In this document: positions 22,029 to 34,205 of the stretch, piece by piece
Position numbering within the stretch: the stretch's first letter is position 1
Layout of the letters: every line of letters starts with the position of its first letter
Assembly: GCA_030278955.1 (NCBI GenBank)
Contig: JAOANR010000006.1
Location: 5,017,310 to 5,081,309, forward strand
Length of the DNA: 64,000 nt
Direction of reading: 5' to 3'
DNA from: Hygrophila difformis
Taxonomy: Eukaryota > Streptophyta > Magnoliopsida > Lamiales > Acanthaceae
The notes under the pieces: model-generated
Told to the model about the DNA's origin: nothing
The model's database searches: none
Seen by the model: the letters and a program-made list of their open reading frames with translations, nothing else
Made by a program: the position numbers and the translations under genes

Positions 22029-25000
22029 TCAAAGGGCCATTTCCCTCTGCAATGCGGCAAGTTCATCATCCTCATCTTCATTCGTCCTTGATGGTTGTTT
22101 TCCAGCTGGAACACGAACAGGAGCAGCAGGTGTTGTTGTTGCAGGTTGCAAAAGCTGTTCCTCCAATTCAGCTCCTTCTAGCTCTTCAAGCTCTGCCTCT
22201 AATTCATCCTATGGAAGAGAAAACAATTCATGTTAATAATCTTTGACTGAAGAAAAGTAAATTTAATTCTCTTTAACTGAAAAGAAGGAACATGAAACTA
22301 TTTATGACCTCATCAAAATCAGCTGCTGCACCAATTGGTGCTGACAGTGCTTCTTGAATTTGTTTCATGTTCTCTGTCTGCTCATTGATCTCATCCATTG
22401 TCTTGTCGACATCATCAATATTACTGAATCACAGAGAGTCCACAGTAAGTGGCATGAAGAAAAAAAAATATCCCTGTGTATCATAATGCTGCAAACCACT
22501 TTTCCTTATCCAAACATGCAGATGGTAACATATATGAATGCAAGCCATGATTAATTTATGCTACACTGCTAAAGGGAAAAAAAGTGCAATAGTTTGGTGC
22601 AGCTCACAAAAGAACTATGCCAGTGAAGGGATTTCTTCTCTGCCATATGTGAGTTCATTAAGCTTCGTCATTTACCATACGTCAGTTCAGTTAGTCAAGG
22701 GCCCACATTTCTATGTTTGATAAAGATCATCTTCTCAATACACTTGGGTAGACTAGCCTTGATAGATTTTTTTACCAACCCTAATCACATGTTCACTTTG
22801 AGTGACTGGGTCCGGTACAAATAAGCTAATTCATAGGAAAAATAATCCTAATGAACTAGGCAAGATTATTTTATCCTTACATTAATCCCATTGAGATTGA
22901 TAAGTAATCAAACCATAATGCAAAGCAAACATGGCCTTAGTTGATTGAAATCGATAGTTCTATATATCTTACGTTGCCTTCTGCATAGCTTTCATTGCAG
23001 CTGCTCCAGTTCTCAAAGCATCCACAGTTTCTGTTGTTGCTTTTGCCCCCTCAAGCATGATCATCTGCGAAAAAACAAAGGTGTTATTACAGAGGCTTAT
23101 TGAACAGCAAAAATTGAGGAGGAAAATGCTTAGTTGCATATACACCTGATCATGAATGCGCAGCTGGAAATTGCCAAGCTGTTCTATTTGCTGTTCATAA
23201 AGCCTTTTCCTCTTCAAACATTGTATTGCAGCTATAAACAATGCAGTAACAGGAACGTCAGTATGCAGGAAGCACTTGATTCTCACAAGTTAGAAACAAA
23301 TAGTAATTTTTTAGACAGTATGTGCCTTGTCGAGTTGTCGGAACTCGGAACAATGGAATAATACCCAAAACGTCCCATATGTATTGATAATTATCAATTT
23401 TTGCTAACTACTAAATCAATCCTCCAAGTAACTTAATCCATTTGGTCCATTGGTCCCATAATTAGTCTAATTAGGTGATGTGACAAAGATTAAGTGGACA
23501 AAAGACCAAAGGGATGGGATTAGTATACTTGGATGATGGATTATCAATTCTATCCTGCATGCACGACACTAGGCAAGAATTACGACGTGATCCTATGATC
23601 ACGTCGTGCTGTGGTTGGCGTCGTACTTGCCTCCCTGGTCTTTACGATGTGAGTCGATATTACGTCGTGAGCCCATTACTTATTCTTATTAATTCTTATT
23701 AAAACCAGATCAGACCAGACCCATTCAGATCAGATCAGACCAGATCCAATCAGATCAGACAAGAGACATTCAGACCAGACCAGATCATCAGAACACCTTA
23801 TTTCAGGCGAAGAGAACATGGCCTAAGTAATTATCAAAATTAATGACGAAATTGGCAATTAGCCTACATACAAGATCATTTGAGTTGTTATTCGGGGAAA
23901 ATTCATTTTTGGTACCATAATATATTCTATTTCCACGATTTGGTACCAAGTTTTGACAGAATATGGACGTTTTAACCAATTTGTTCCTTTGACCCCTTAA
24001 TCTTTACCACATCACCTAATTAGACTAATTAAGAGGTCCAAAGTACCAAATGGGTTGGATTATGATAGTTGGATGATGGATTCAATCATTAGAGAAAATA
24101 GCAACACATTTTATACCATAAGAACAGACTATTGTAGTGAAGTAAGGACCAATATCGGAAGGGAAATGATGCATCAAGAACCATCAAGAATATGATTCAG
24201 AGATTAGCAAGTACATTAGGGGATTGCTCATTGAAGCTCGCTTTGCAAAAGCAAGAAAAACGGGTAGCTTAGAGAATTCTAAGCCCAGCTCATTATTCAT
24301 CTGTACAATTTTCCTATATTAAAGATTTCGAAACAAATTACGAGGGGGAATCTGAGACTGCCTCAAGGTAACCAATGGATCTGCTACTTACACTAAAGAA
24401 TCAAACTTTTGTTCCTAATATGTTTGAGATGCAATTTTGTCCCAGCTATGCCGTTGGGATTGAACTGACAGACCTCCCTGTATTCTGTGCCTTCAGAGGA
24501 GTGGTCAATTATAAAGTTTCTGAGTTGATTCTACGAAAAGGGTGCATACAATTGTGCTTTACAGATATACACACCATTGTTTTGAACACGACAAAATTAG
24601 CAAAGCAATAGGGAAATTAGGAAGCCAGAACTCTCAAAATAAGATTGAGAGTACTATCTTTAAGCATCTTCCTGATGTGAAAAAAACAAGACATTTTTCT
24701 TGGAATATCTAGATTGCCAATTAAAACACAATCATGTCAGCAAACATACCCAGGGCTTAATATCATCTATTAAGGGGAGAAATAAACCACAAGGTACAAT
24801 AACCAATCACAATCTTTCATAATTAGATCATACCCCTTTTATTTTTAGCTTTAGTAAAGTCCTTGGCCTTTTCAACTTCTGCTGCAGCCTTCTTCAACAG
24901 GACATTTTCTTTTTTCTCTAGCATATCAAGAGTCTGCATACCACAGCCAAGCAAGCACTCGGAAAGTCAGACACAGTACTGCTGATGATCAGAATTCCAT

Positions 25001-25451
25001 GGAAATACAAGTTTTTGGAAAGGTTTGCACCAGAAAATAATCGGGCATAAATATGATTAGAATGTACAATACAATAGAAAGTGAGTAGAAAATACAAATT
25101 TATTAGGATTCATCAATGACTATCAACCACCTTTACAATCAAGGATCACAAGGATGCAAATTGTTCGAAAAACACAACGATTTGTCAATGACTATCACAA
25201 TCAAAGATCACTCTGGTGTAAAATTGTTTTAAACACAACGATCTTAAGCCCCCAACCCGAAAAAGATCAACAATTGGAAAAGAGAGTGACGCAGTGTGAA
25301 AAGTAAACAACAATATCCAAAACAGACAACAAAATACACGAAGATTAAAAAGAAAACACAGATAAAAGGGAACACCCACCTCGTTTAACTTGTCTAGCGT
25401 TGCCAGAGCATTACTCTCTTGCTTGGGCTTCCCGAATATCCGCGTAAACAT
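22029..25451 (-). CDS. VPS32: ESCRT-III subunit SNF7/VPS32 (CHMP4 family)
   Basis: Six exons on the reverse strand (25451-25380, 24933-24834, 23231-23146, 23064-22973, 22423-22309, 22208-22029) join to 214 codons plus stop. The product starts MFTRIFGKPKQESNALATLD and continues with the basic amphipathic helices of Snf7 proteins (VLLKKAAAEVEKAKDF, CLKRKRLYEQQIEQLGNFQL, GAKATTETVDALRTGAAAM) and the acidic C-terminal half (DELEAELEELEGAELEEQLL). The last residues DDELAALQREMAL form the MIT-interacting motif bound by VPS4. It polymerises on endosomal membranes to bud vesicles into multivesicular bodies. The length matches plant SNF7 proteins (about 215-220 residues). All phases agree and no defect is seen. 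The large intron 2 (23232-24833) carries a mobile-element-like insert. Confidence 0.96.
23582..23607. repeat. Perfect hairpin ACGACGTGATC / GATCACGTCGT
   Basis: Two 11-bp arms separated by CTAT sit at the centre of the intronic inverted-repeat element. Further ACGTCGT and CGTCGTA copies lie nearby (about 23624-23667). Confidence 0.9.
23704..23795. repeat. Degenerate CAGATCAGAC repeat array
   Basis: About nine loose copies of CAGATCAGAC or CAGACCAGAC in tandem form a minisatellite inside the same intron. Confidence 0.75.
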
Positions 25452-26280
25452 CTTCGATTCTTTACTCACACGAACTATTTTTTACTATGACGAATATACC
25501 AGAATCGAAAGCCCTTAAACCCTGCAAAAGAATCAAAATTAACAATTGGGATTGCGTAAAGTCAATGGACAAAAGATCATCCCGAACCGGACACAAAATT
25601 TCCGTACTCATCTCCAATTATGCACTAATCTCAAACCTTATATTCACCGATCAAGGAAAAAACCAGAACAAGGAAAAGTTTATCCGTAGAGATACTAAAA
25701 TAAAATCTTGTTGAAATTTTAGAAATCTACGAAAAAGATGATTACTTGCGAAAAGAAGAAGCGCCTGCCGATTGCAACTTGCAAGGCCGGCCTGAGGCCT
25801 ATCTCAAATTGTAGATCGCTAACGGGCTGTGAGTTAAGGATAACTGGGCCACGGCAACAGATCCCTATTAATTTCCCTTGCCTTCCTCACACCTTCCTTG
25901 ATTCAAAATTTCTCCTCTATTTCTAACTTGGGCACAAAATTTAAGTAATGTGAAAAAATGGTATGATTAAAATAGAAAGGGATAGGAAAGAAGAAAAATT
26001 GTTCAAAAATGATATTTATTGGTGCAGAGGGAAGGAATGGAAAAGAAACTGTGTAATGACTTTTTCTCAGTCTGTTTTCTTCCAATTTTGGGAAAAAGGA
26101 TTTTAACTCAATTTCTTCGTCTATTTCCCCTCTCATTTCCATTCGTCCTCATCTCCCAGACAAATAAAAGGTCTTAACTTTTCTCTCCCTTTCCTTTATT
26201 TTGCTTCCAAGTTACAAATCTTAAAGAAGGACTTAAGACTATGTTCTTGAGAAAATAGGAGTGGAAAAGCAGCCTGATAT
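25452..26280. other. SNF7 5' leader and promoter region
   Basis: This is the upstream region of the reverse-strand SNF7 gene. No protein-coding exon is seen. It ends at the 8-bp target duplication (26273-26280) of the hAT-type element. Confidence 0.5.
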
Positions 26281-26391
26281 CAGTGGCGGATCCAGAAAAT
26301 TAAGTTCGGTAAGTCAGTTTTTGTTAATTAATATAACTAATTTTAATAATTATTGTAGAACAGCGAATTTATTCTCTCTCTAGGGTTTGCC

Positions 26392-27974
26392 ATGAACCTT
26401 ACAGAGAGCTCCTTCCCTCCTCTCCCTCCTCTCCATCCCGGACAGTACCCCCCCTCTCCGGCCGCCCCAGACCCCCACCAAGACACTGTTGTTCCCGTCG
26501 ACGTCCCAGTCATCTCTTTCCGGGACAAAGTCTTAGATGGAAAGAATGCGCCCCCGGCGCCACTGTCTGAAGATCCGTGACGCTCGACTTTCTGGAAGGA
26601 GATCGGTTGAAACCGCGCATAACGGTGGACCCGAGGATCATGAAACGTATATGCCAGCCCTTTGAAGACAGTCTCATTATCTCCGTTTTGGGGAGGAAGG
26701 TGGGATACATGGCCTTGCAAGAGCGTATCTCTCGGATTTGGAGGATTCATGACCGATTCGAAATGATAAACATGGATGCCGGATTCTTCCTCATAAAATT
26801 TGACAGGGAAGAAGATAGAGCTCGGATTCTTGATGGTGGACCCTGGATGGTATTCGATAGCTACTTGACGGTCGTTCCATGGAGGCCGGATTTCATTGCA
26901 AATGAAGAGACACCAAAGAAAACCCTAGTTTGGGCTAGGTTTCCAGGCCTGTGTTTGGAGTATTTTGATGAACTTCTCTTGACAAAGATGGCAACAGCTT
27001 TGGGGAGGCCTATCCGTGTAGATGCCATGTCCAAGGGGGTGAATAGAGGTAGATATGCAAGAGTATGTGTTGAAATCGATCTAAGTCTCCCGGTCGTTTC
27101 TAGCATTTTGATTGGTGAAAGGTGGCAGAAAGTTGCATATGAGGGGCTACATTTGCTTTGCTCAAAGTGCCAAAGGTATGGCCATGGTAGTCATGGATGT
27201 TCCAACATTCCGGCAGAAGGAACGGTCAAGCTACCGGAGGTCATGGTTGAAAAGCCCAATGTGGCAGGCAAGGGTAAAGGGATCAACTCTGAAGCCTCGT
27301 CTAAGGTGCCAGAGGTGGTTGCTGTTTCTGGTAGTAAAAACAAGTCCAAGGGTTTTGATAGGGGCTCAGTTGAGACAGGTAGCACCAAAGGGGAATTGAG
27401 GGACGTTGGGACAAGTGGTAAGGTGGCAGGAGTTGACTTACAAGATAGTGCAACTACAGAAGAGACAAATACTGTGACAGTACAGACTAGGGAGGACAAA
27501 ATGGAGTTGGAAGGAAATTTTGAGAACCCGACGTTGGTCCCGGCTCAACCGACCACGGGTGAATGGATTAAAGTGGTGCGTAGAAGGCCCAATAAGGCTA
27601 AGAAACAGGCGGCCCATGGAAATAAATATCTTCCTACTCTCAAAGATATTAGCAACCACCATCAGCCCATTAGGAGAAAAGGCCCCCAGCCCAAGGCCCT
27701 TTATCCTCCTGTAGTTGACAACTTAATTGTCAAACCTCCGACTCACCCCTTCAATTCGCAACTTGGTGTCAGTCCAAATGTGAATAAAAGGCAGAGGGCG
27801 GCAGAAGAGGCGGACACCGAGAAAGATGAGCACCTGGAGGCAGTGGAGACGACCATCTACCCTTCTGATAGTGAGATGGAGGTGCGAAAGGAAAATATTG
27901 AGCCTCACGATGGTTCATCGGAGGAATCTTGCGAAGAGGATGATTCGGACAGGGACAGTGCCATGGAATCCTAG
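26392..27974 (+). pseudogene. LINE ORF1 (RNA-binding, zinc knuckle), one frameshift
   Basis: ORF1 of plant L1 elements packages the element RNA. The first 62 residues (26392-26580, proline-rich) are in a different frame from the rest (from about 26577 to 27974), so one frame change lies near 26550-26580. The long part has the DUF4283-type domain (SRIWRIHDRF, GFFLIKFDREEDRARILDGG, WMVFDSYLTVVPW, VWARFPGLCLEY) followed by a CCHC knuckle CSKCQRYGHGSHGC near 27160-27200, then a long polar acidic tail. It ends 33 nt before ORF2. Confidence 0.85.
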
Positions 27975-28007
27975 AGGTATTGGTGTCCTGCTCTCCCTTT
28001 TACATAT

Positions 28008-31000
28008 ATGGTTTTTATGGAATTTAAAAACTTCAAAGCTATTTTCTGGAACATCGGTGGAGTGATGGGGAATAATTCTAGAAGGAGTCTCCGTGATCTT
28101 CTTCGCCGGGTCGAGCCGGATGTGTTGATTATTTGTGAACCTCAGGCTAGTTTTTGTAGTGCTAGCAATTTTCTCCAGATGCTGGGGTACAGGCCTGTTC
28201 TTATTCAAGAAGCCACGGGGCGAGCCGGGGGGGTCTGGCTGCTTGCCAAATTAGACTTGACGGTAGACGTGGACGTTTTTGATAATCGGGATAGATTTAT
28301 TACGGTGAAACTTCATAAGGGAGACATATCTTGGTATCTTACTGTTGTGTATGCTTCCCCGCAGTATAATAGTCGCCGTGCTAACTGGATCTCTCTTAGC
28401 GAAATCTCGGCCACTATTGAAGGAGCTTGGGCGGTAATAGGTGATTGGAATCAAATATTGAAGGCCGAAGAGGTCGGGGGGGGCATTTTAATGTCGCCCG
28501 GGCTGAGGAATTTGGAGAGGTCCTGCATAACTGTGGGCTTTCGACGCTCAATACGCAAGGATGTTTCTTTACTTGGTCTCGGCCAAATGGCAATGCTCAA
28601 TCTATTTTGAAACGTTTAGATCGATGCACTTGCAACTTGGCCTGGCTCATAGATTTCCCCAATGGGTTTGTGCGAACCTTACCTAGGGTCGGTTCGGATC
28701 ACAACCCTCTCCTCCTCAGATGCGGACAGGACCCTCCTTTAGTGGGGGACAAACCGTTTAGATGGGAAGCCGCTTGGGCCATTGCGGACAGTTATGAGCC
28801 GGTAGTTGAGAATGCTTGGGGGGGCAATTCCAAGAGCATCCAGCAACGGCTTGTCTCCGTCCAACGGGCCTCACTGGAATTCAATAAATCCAATGGGGGG
28901 AACTTTAAGTGGAGGAAAATGAAGATCATTAAGAGATTAGAGGGCATTGCTAGAACGATGGAAAGGGTCGACTCGATCCGACTCAACTTACTGGAGATGG
29001 AGTTGAAGGGGGAATTGGAGGCTTTATTGCTTCAAGAAGAGACTTATTGGCACCAAAGATCTAGAGACAAGTGGATCCGGGCGGGTGATAGAAACACCAC
29101 CTACTTTCACACCCGTGTTAAGGCCAACAGGAGTAAAAGCAAAATTCATGGACTGTATATCCAAGAGGATGTATGGTGCGAAGATGACCTGCTGCTAAGA
29201 GATCACGCCCGTTCTTACTTCCAAAATATTTTCAGCGTCTCAGATGTCGATCACAGGCCGAGGGGTGTTGGCTCTCACAGCTTGCTGGCTATCCCTCCTT
29301 TTGCTCCCTTGCCCGATGAGGCCACCAGTTTCCTTAGCAAAGACCCTACTCTTGAGGAGGTTTATGCCATTGTCAAGGGAATCAATGGGGACTCGGCTCC
29401 GGGTCCAGACGGCTTTCCGGGAAGTTTCTTTCAACGGTATTGGGCTATTGTCGGAAAATCGGTTCATGAGTTTATCAAGTCAGCATTTAGGGATCACTGT
29501 TTCCCCCAAGATATGGCCAAGGCTTTAATCTGCCTTATCCCCAAAGTCTCGGCCCCTACTAGCTTCTCCCAATTCCGACCCATAACTCTCTGCAACGTCA
29601 CTTACAAAGTTTTAACCAAATTAATGGTGAAAAGACTGAGTCCTGTCCTACAGACCATTATTTCGGATAATCAAGCAGCATTCCTCCCCGGAAGGGGACC
29701 GGCGGATAACGCAATTGCCATACAGGAGATTCTAGGGCACATGGGAGTCACCCGTTCGCAGCTGAGGGGTTTTATACTCAAGATAGATATCGCTAAGGCG
29801 TATGACAACGTTAAATGAAGCTTCCTTGAGCAGTGTTTAAAGGAGTTGGGGCTGCCGGATAGTTTTGTTAAATTAACCATGTTCTGCGTTACTTCTCCTT
29901 CCTATTCTGTTCTTTGGAATGGACGGACAACGGATGAGTTTACCCCGGAGAAGGGGCTTCGGCAGGGGGACCCGATCTCCCCATACCTCTTCTTGATTGT
30001 GATGGAGAAGCTTTCCCTTTTGATCAATCGAGCTGTGATCATGGAGAGGTGGAAACCTATTCACCTTGACGAAGGGGGGCCCGGGATCTCGCACCTTATC
30101 TATGCGGACGATCTCATGCTGTGCTCCCTAGCAGACCATGGTAGCGTGGCGGCCATCCTAGAGACTCTCGACCTGTTTGGGCAGGCCTCCGGGTTATATT
30201 TAAACCCCAGCAAATCCACTATGCTTGCTTCCAAGGCGGTTGGAACGGATGATAAGAAATGGATTTCTGATTCCCTCAATATTGGCAATGTAGATGCACT
30301 TGACAGGTACTTGGGTCTTCCCCTTGCTTTTGGCAGGATTAAATGCAAGAGTTTTGATTTCCTACTGGACAAAATTGAGGCGAAGATGGATGGGTGGGCT
30401 AATCAATTCTTGAACAAAGCCGGGAGGCTCACTCTTTGCAAAGCAGTGTTGGCAGCCATACCGACCTATTTTATGCAAGTTCAATGGCTGCCGGAAGGGG
30501 TTTGCACAGCCATCGACAGGAAAATTAACAGATTTCTTTGGAAATGGAGTAATGGGAAAGGCATCCATCTTGTCTCTTGGGATAAGATAGCATCGCCTAT
30601 TAAAGATGGTGGTTTGGGACTTCGCAAAGCCCGGTTGATGAACATTGCCCTCCTTGGCAAGATGATATGGGGCGCCATCCATTCTCCGAACAAGATCTGG
30701 GTGAGGATGGTGGCACAGCAGTGGAAGGCTTCTATACATCCTTTCGGGGCCCCAAAGGACAACAGATCTCACATCATCCGGACAATTCAGAAGATTGAAC
30801 CTTTCCTTAAAAAGGGTTTCCATCTTAGAATTGGTAATGGGGAGTCATCGCTTTGGTTCTCGGAGTGGTGGAAGGGGAGACAAATTGGCCCACTGCTCCC
30901 ATTTGTCAATAGCCATGACATCCATCTCAGATGCAAAGATGTGATTACCCATGGGTCATGGAACTGGAGTGAGGCGTATACAGCCATCCCTAGCTCACTT

Positions 31001-32104
31001 ATGGACGAGATATGTGCTTCCCCTCCTCCAACCTTACACCCTTCGGTGCCGGATATGTGGATTTGGCAAGAGAACGCTACGGGGAGGTATTCGGTCAAGT
31101 CGGCGTACGAATTTCTTACCAACTCAGGAAATGTGGATAAGGGTTGGAAGTGGTTGTGGAAGGCAAGGTTCCCGGCCAAATATTGTCTCCTGCTTTGGCT
31201 AATCTCCAATGATGCTCTGCCCGTGAACTTGATCAGGTATCGGAGGAATCTAGCTCCCAACCCCCTGTGCTCAGTATGCGGTGTGGAGGTGGAAAGCTGG
31301 GAGCATTGTTTGATGTACTGTGAATGGGCTACACACCTTTGGAAGGCCCTTCGAATCGCAGTTCCCCTGGACTGCGGACAGATCCCTAAAGATGATATCA
31401 AACAGTTTTTGCATGGTATGTTCGTCTCTTTCGGCACTACCTTCGTGGTGGCCATATGGACTATATGGGTTGAAAGGAATAACCGTATTTTCAGAGGTAA
31501 ACTCCAGACGATATGGTTCCTCATCAGAGAGATCCGGAACACGGCTGCTGCTATTGATGGCACCTCCCCTACCATTAGCGCTGGCAGACCGATCAGGCTA
31601 GTCCATTGGAACTCGGCGGGTAAGGATGAACCAACTCTTCATGTCGATGGTAGCTCCTTCGGTAATCCGGGACGCTCCGGTTTCGGGTTTGTTGTGCGGG
31701 AAGCCAATGGACAATGGATAAAGGGCGGCAGCGGTCACCTCGGCACTACTACTAACATGGTTGCAGAGTTGGCTGGTTTGGCGCGGGGACTGGAGGAGGC
31801 TGCCAAGATTGGGATAAAAAAACTTTGTTGCTACTCGGACTCGACGGAAGCCATCAGGGCCGTCACCTCTAGCGGACCCTTTCACCCCCTTGCTCCCCTT
31901 CTTCAGAGGATCAGGGACATCAGAGGCTCTTTTGAGGAATGCTCACTGCACCACGTCTTGCGCGAAGGGAATAGTGTGGCGGATGCTCTTGCCAAACACG
32001 GTGCCTTATCGGATGAATTTTTCACCACCTGGGCCTACCCCCCGGATTTCGCCATAAGGGAAGTGGTGGCCGACGCGTTGGGCGTCTGCTTCCCTAGAGT
32101 TTAG
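28008..32104 (+). pseudogene. LINE ORF2 (endonuclease, RT, RNase H), two lesions
   Basis: The order is: apurinic endonuclease (FWNIGG near 28040, VIGDWNQI near 28435, SDHNPLLLRC near 28695); reverse transcriptase (FRPITLCNVTYKVLTKLMVK near 29575, IYADDLM with YADD at 30101-30112); zf-RVT region (WLWKARFPAKYCLLLW near 31150); and C-terminal RNase H (LHVDGSSFGNPGRSGFGFVV near 31640, ending VADALAKHG). Two defects break it: a frame change at the eight-G run 28476-28483 between endonuclease halves, and a TGA at 29816-29818 where the family has tryptophan (YDNVK-W-SFLEQ). Both are single-base changes, so the copy is young or recently inactivated. Confidence 0.92.
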
Positions 32105-32707
32105 TTCCATTTGTGTTTTGTTGCCACCCCTTGTCTCCCCCACTGTATCCCCCTCTTTTTGTTTCCTTCTTTTCTCCTTTGTCGCTTTTGCTGGCCGTTT
32201 GGCTTACCAAAAAAAAAAAATTTATTGTAGAAACACTACAAAACGTTAAATTGTTCGCAATGAGTCTCATATTTTGGTATTGTTGTATAATAACATCAAT
32301 ACTAACGTTCTAAATAAATCCTGTTCTATGAAAATAATCAAACAATCATTTAGGAATAGATTTCTCTTGCTATACCGCAATTTATCTTTATTATAGTCAT
32401 TCCTAAAAAACTTGTGTCGCTGCCCAAGAAAGAAGTAATACTAACTTTAAAAGCAAGTACACTTTCAAATCTGTGCATACTTCTTTATCTTAGAAAGCTT
32501 GATGGAAATCACCTATAAATGCTTCACATCCCAAAATTTCTCATCAGTTCGAATGTCAACATTTAAAGTATCCGATGAATATTCAAAAACCTTAGATTTC
32601 ATTTATGAAAATTCTTTAGGATACTCTACAAGTCTTTTCAATCTTTTTTTTATCAAAATAAAAAAAATGGATGAATATTCAAAAACAATACAAATAAGTA
32701 ATTTCTC

Positions 32708-32872
32708 GAGGATGAGGACTTAGCCCAAGTGGTTAAGTCCACTTCCAACGGAAGGTTGAAGGTTCGGTTCCCCAGGCCACCGGCCCCCTATCCCTCCCTT
32801 TTTTCCCCTTTGTAATTGTGTAGCATGGACTCCCACCCTCCTTTACCAGGACTTCAGTGGCTCCTCCAAAAA
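32708..32872 (+). mobile_element. tRNA-derived SINE
   Basis: A pol III A box (TTAGCCCAAGTGG) and B box (GGTTCGGTTCCCC) lie in the first 70 bp, followed by an unrelated body and a short A-rich tail. The flanks AAATAAGTAATTTCTC (32692-32707) and AAATAAGTAATTCCTC (32873-32888) are a 16-bp target duplication with one mismatch. It lies inside the hAT element, downstream of the LINE. Confidence 0.88.
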
Positions 32873-33386
32873 AAATAAGTAATTCCTCATTTACCCACTA
32901 AATCGATTTTCAAACAATCGCAATTGTAAATCAATTAGACAGAGAAATAGTTCTACTAAAAAATGATGGCATTATTTCACTTGTGGGGACTTGTTTCTAC
33001 GATGACATCCATATCAGGAAGTACTATAATTCTTTTGATGATATCATCCCCTCAAATTTTGAAGATTTTTCTTAGTTACACCAATTATGAACATTGCATT
33101 TAGAAAATTTTGTTCTTTTCTCTATAAGGTCAAATTTAGCTCATTCGTAATTACAAGTATAACCAACATATGTTTGCCATAAAGATGAAATGAAAGGACA
33201 TCATTAAATTAATTGTGTATGCGATTCAATTTTGTTTTTATCAGATATGTCATAATTAAACTTCCTCAATGACATGACATCAAATCACTCAATAATTGTA
33301 AGATACAAATGAAATTATAATTAAAATTGTTCTATAAAATATAATTAGTACTATATATATATTTTTTTAAAAAAAAAAAAATCTAT

Positions 33387-33406
33387 GGTGGGTCAAATGA
33401 CCCACC
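33387..33406. repeat. Hairpin beside the hAT right end
   Basis: GGTGGGTCA and TGACCCACC pair across a 2-bp loop, 25 bp from the right terminus, in the same place as the palindrome at 14807-14826. Confidence 0.88.
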
Positions 33407-33431
33407 TTGCACATACATACATCCGCCCATG

Positions 33432-34200
33432 CCTGATATATTCTTGGGAGCCATCTTAATTACAAATGAATAATACGAGTTGTTTGAGCTTCCAATGCCG
33501 ACATTTAGCAAGTCTATATGCGCCCTCCATTTTTGGTCTTTTTATTTTATGGACGACTCTGCAAATACGCCCCAAATAATTTGTGAAATGCCAATATATT
33601 TTGAATCAAACATGAAGTTGGTTGAGAACCCATAACAACATCACCTGACTTGGTGCCATGGATTACCCCATTGCACCTAAAATTAAATATTCCGGTAAAG
33701 TACTACTGCTCCTAAAACTGCTTAGTTTTATCTAAAATTAACCCCAAGACGAAGACATAAACTAATGAATTACTCATACTAAAGAAATTTGGTTTAAAAA
33801 ATGAATGTTTTTAGACAAATTAGACACCACTAAATACCCATCACACAAGTCATTGTCACTCAACACATCTCTAATACTGAATGTGTGTAGAGAATTGATT
33901 GATATCCGTAATTTACCAAAGAGTAAAAAATAAAATTATGTAGTAGGAGTAGTACTGTGTACTGAGTAGCTGACCGGGTAACACTGGTTAAATGGTGTGG
34001 AAGTATATATGCCGAGTGAGCACACCAGAAATCCAATTCCCCGTTCACGCCGGAATTGACTAACTGATCATGCATTTATGTACTGGAATCCATTGAAACT
34101 TAGCCGTGAAGTCTATACCTCAGTAAAGTATATCCGTGACGGACTGACGTCTGACCTCTGAGTCTGTGACTGCACTACTTGGGCAGTGGGCACTTGACGC
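33432..34200. other. Spacer between hAT and miniature LTR element
   Basis: No gene recognised. Confidence 0.5.
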
Positions 34201-34205
34201 TGACC

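Larger units (their letters stand above)
23390..24100. mobile_element. Inverted-repeat element in SNF7 intron 2
   Basis: Two arms of roughly 90-100 bp face each other (about 23400-23515 and 23975-24095). The best block is ATTAGTCTAATTAGGTGATG on the left with its exact complement on the right, extending into AAAGATTAAG. The arms also share GTTGGATGATGGAT-type direct motifs. The exact ends and target duplication are not resolved. It looks like a non-autonomous DNA transposon or fold-back element lying quietly in an intron. Confidence 0.6.
26361..32221 (+). mobile_element. L1-type LINE, nearly full length
   Basis: An 11-bp target duplication, TTATTGTAGAA, is present at 26350-26360 and 32222-32232. 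The 3' end is TTACC followed by about 12 A (32209-32220). It contains ORF1 and an ORF2 with endonuclease, reverse transcriptase and RNase H. The 5' end starts just before ORF1 and looks complete or almost so. It sits inside the hAT element. Confidence 0.93.
26281..33431. mobile_element. hAT-type transposon interrupted by a LINE and a SINE
   Basis: The left end CAGTGGCGGATCCAG and the right end (complement CATGGGCGGATGTATG) are flanked by a perfect 8-bp duplication CCTGATAT (26273-26280 and 33432-33439). The ends match the family of the element at 13963-14851, including a hairpin beside the right end (33387-33406). Removing the LINE and SINE leaves about 1.1-1.2 kb with no recognisable transposase, so it was non-autonomous before the insertions. 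Confidence 0.85.

Noticed and set aside
23704..23795. CRISPR-like repeat array
   Set aside because: Units are degenerate, about 10 bp with no spacers of regular length, and the DNA is a plant intron; it is a minisatellite.
30787..31575. Long reverse-strand open frame of 262 codons opposite the LINE
   Set aside because: It is the mirror of the RT/RNase H coding region, with no domain of its own.
32708..32780. Possible tRNA gene (also 49690-49760)
   Set aside because: A and B boxes are present but the sequence does not close an acceptor stem. Long unrelated bodies, A-rich tails and target duplications show these are SINEs.
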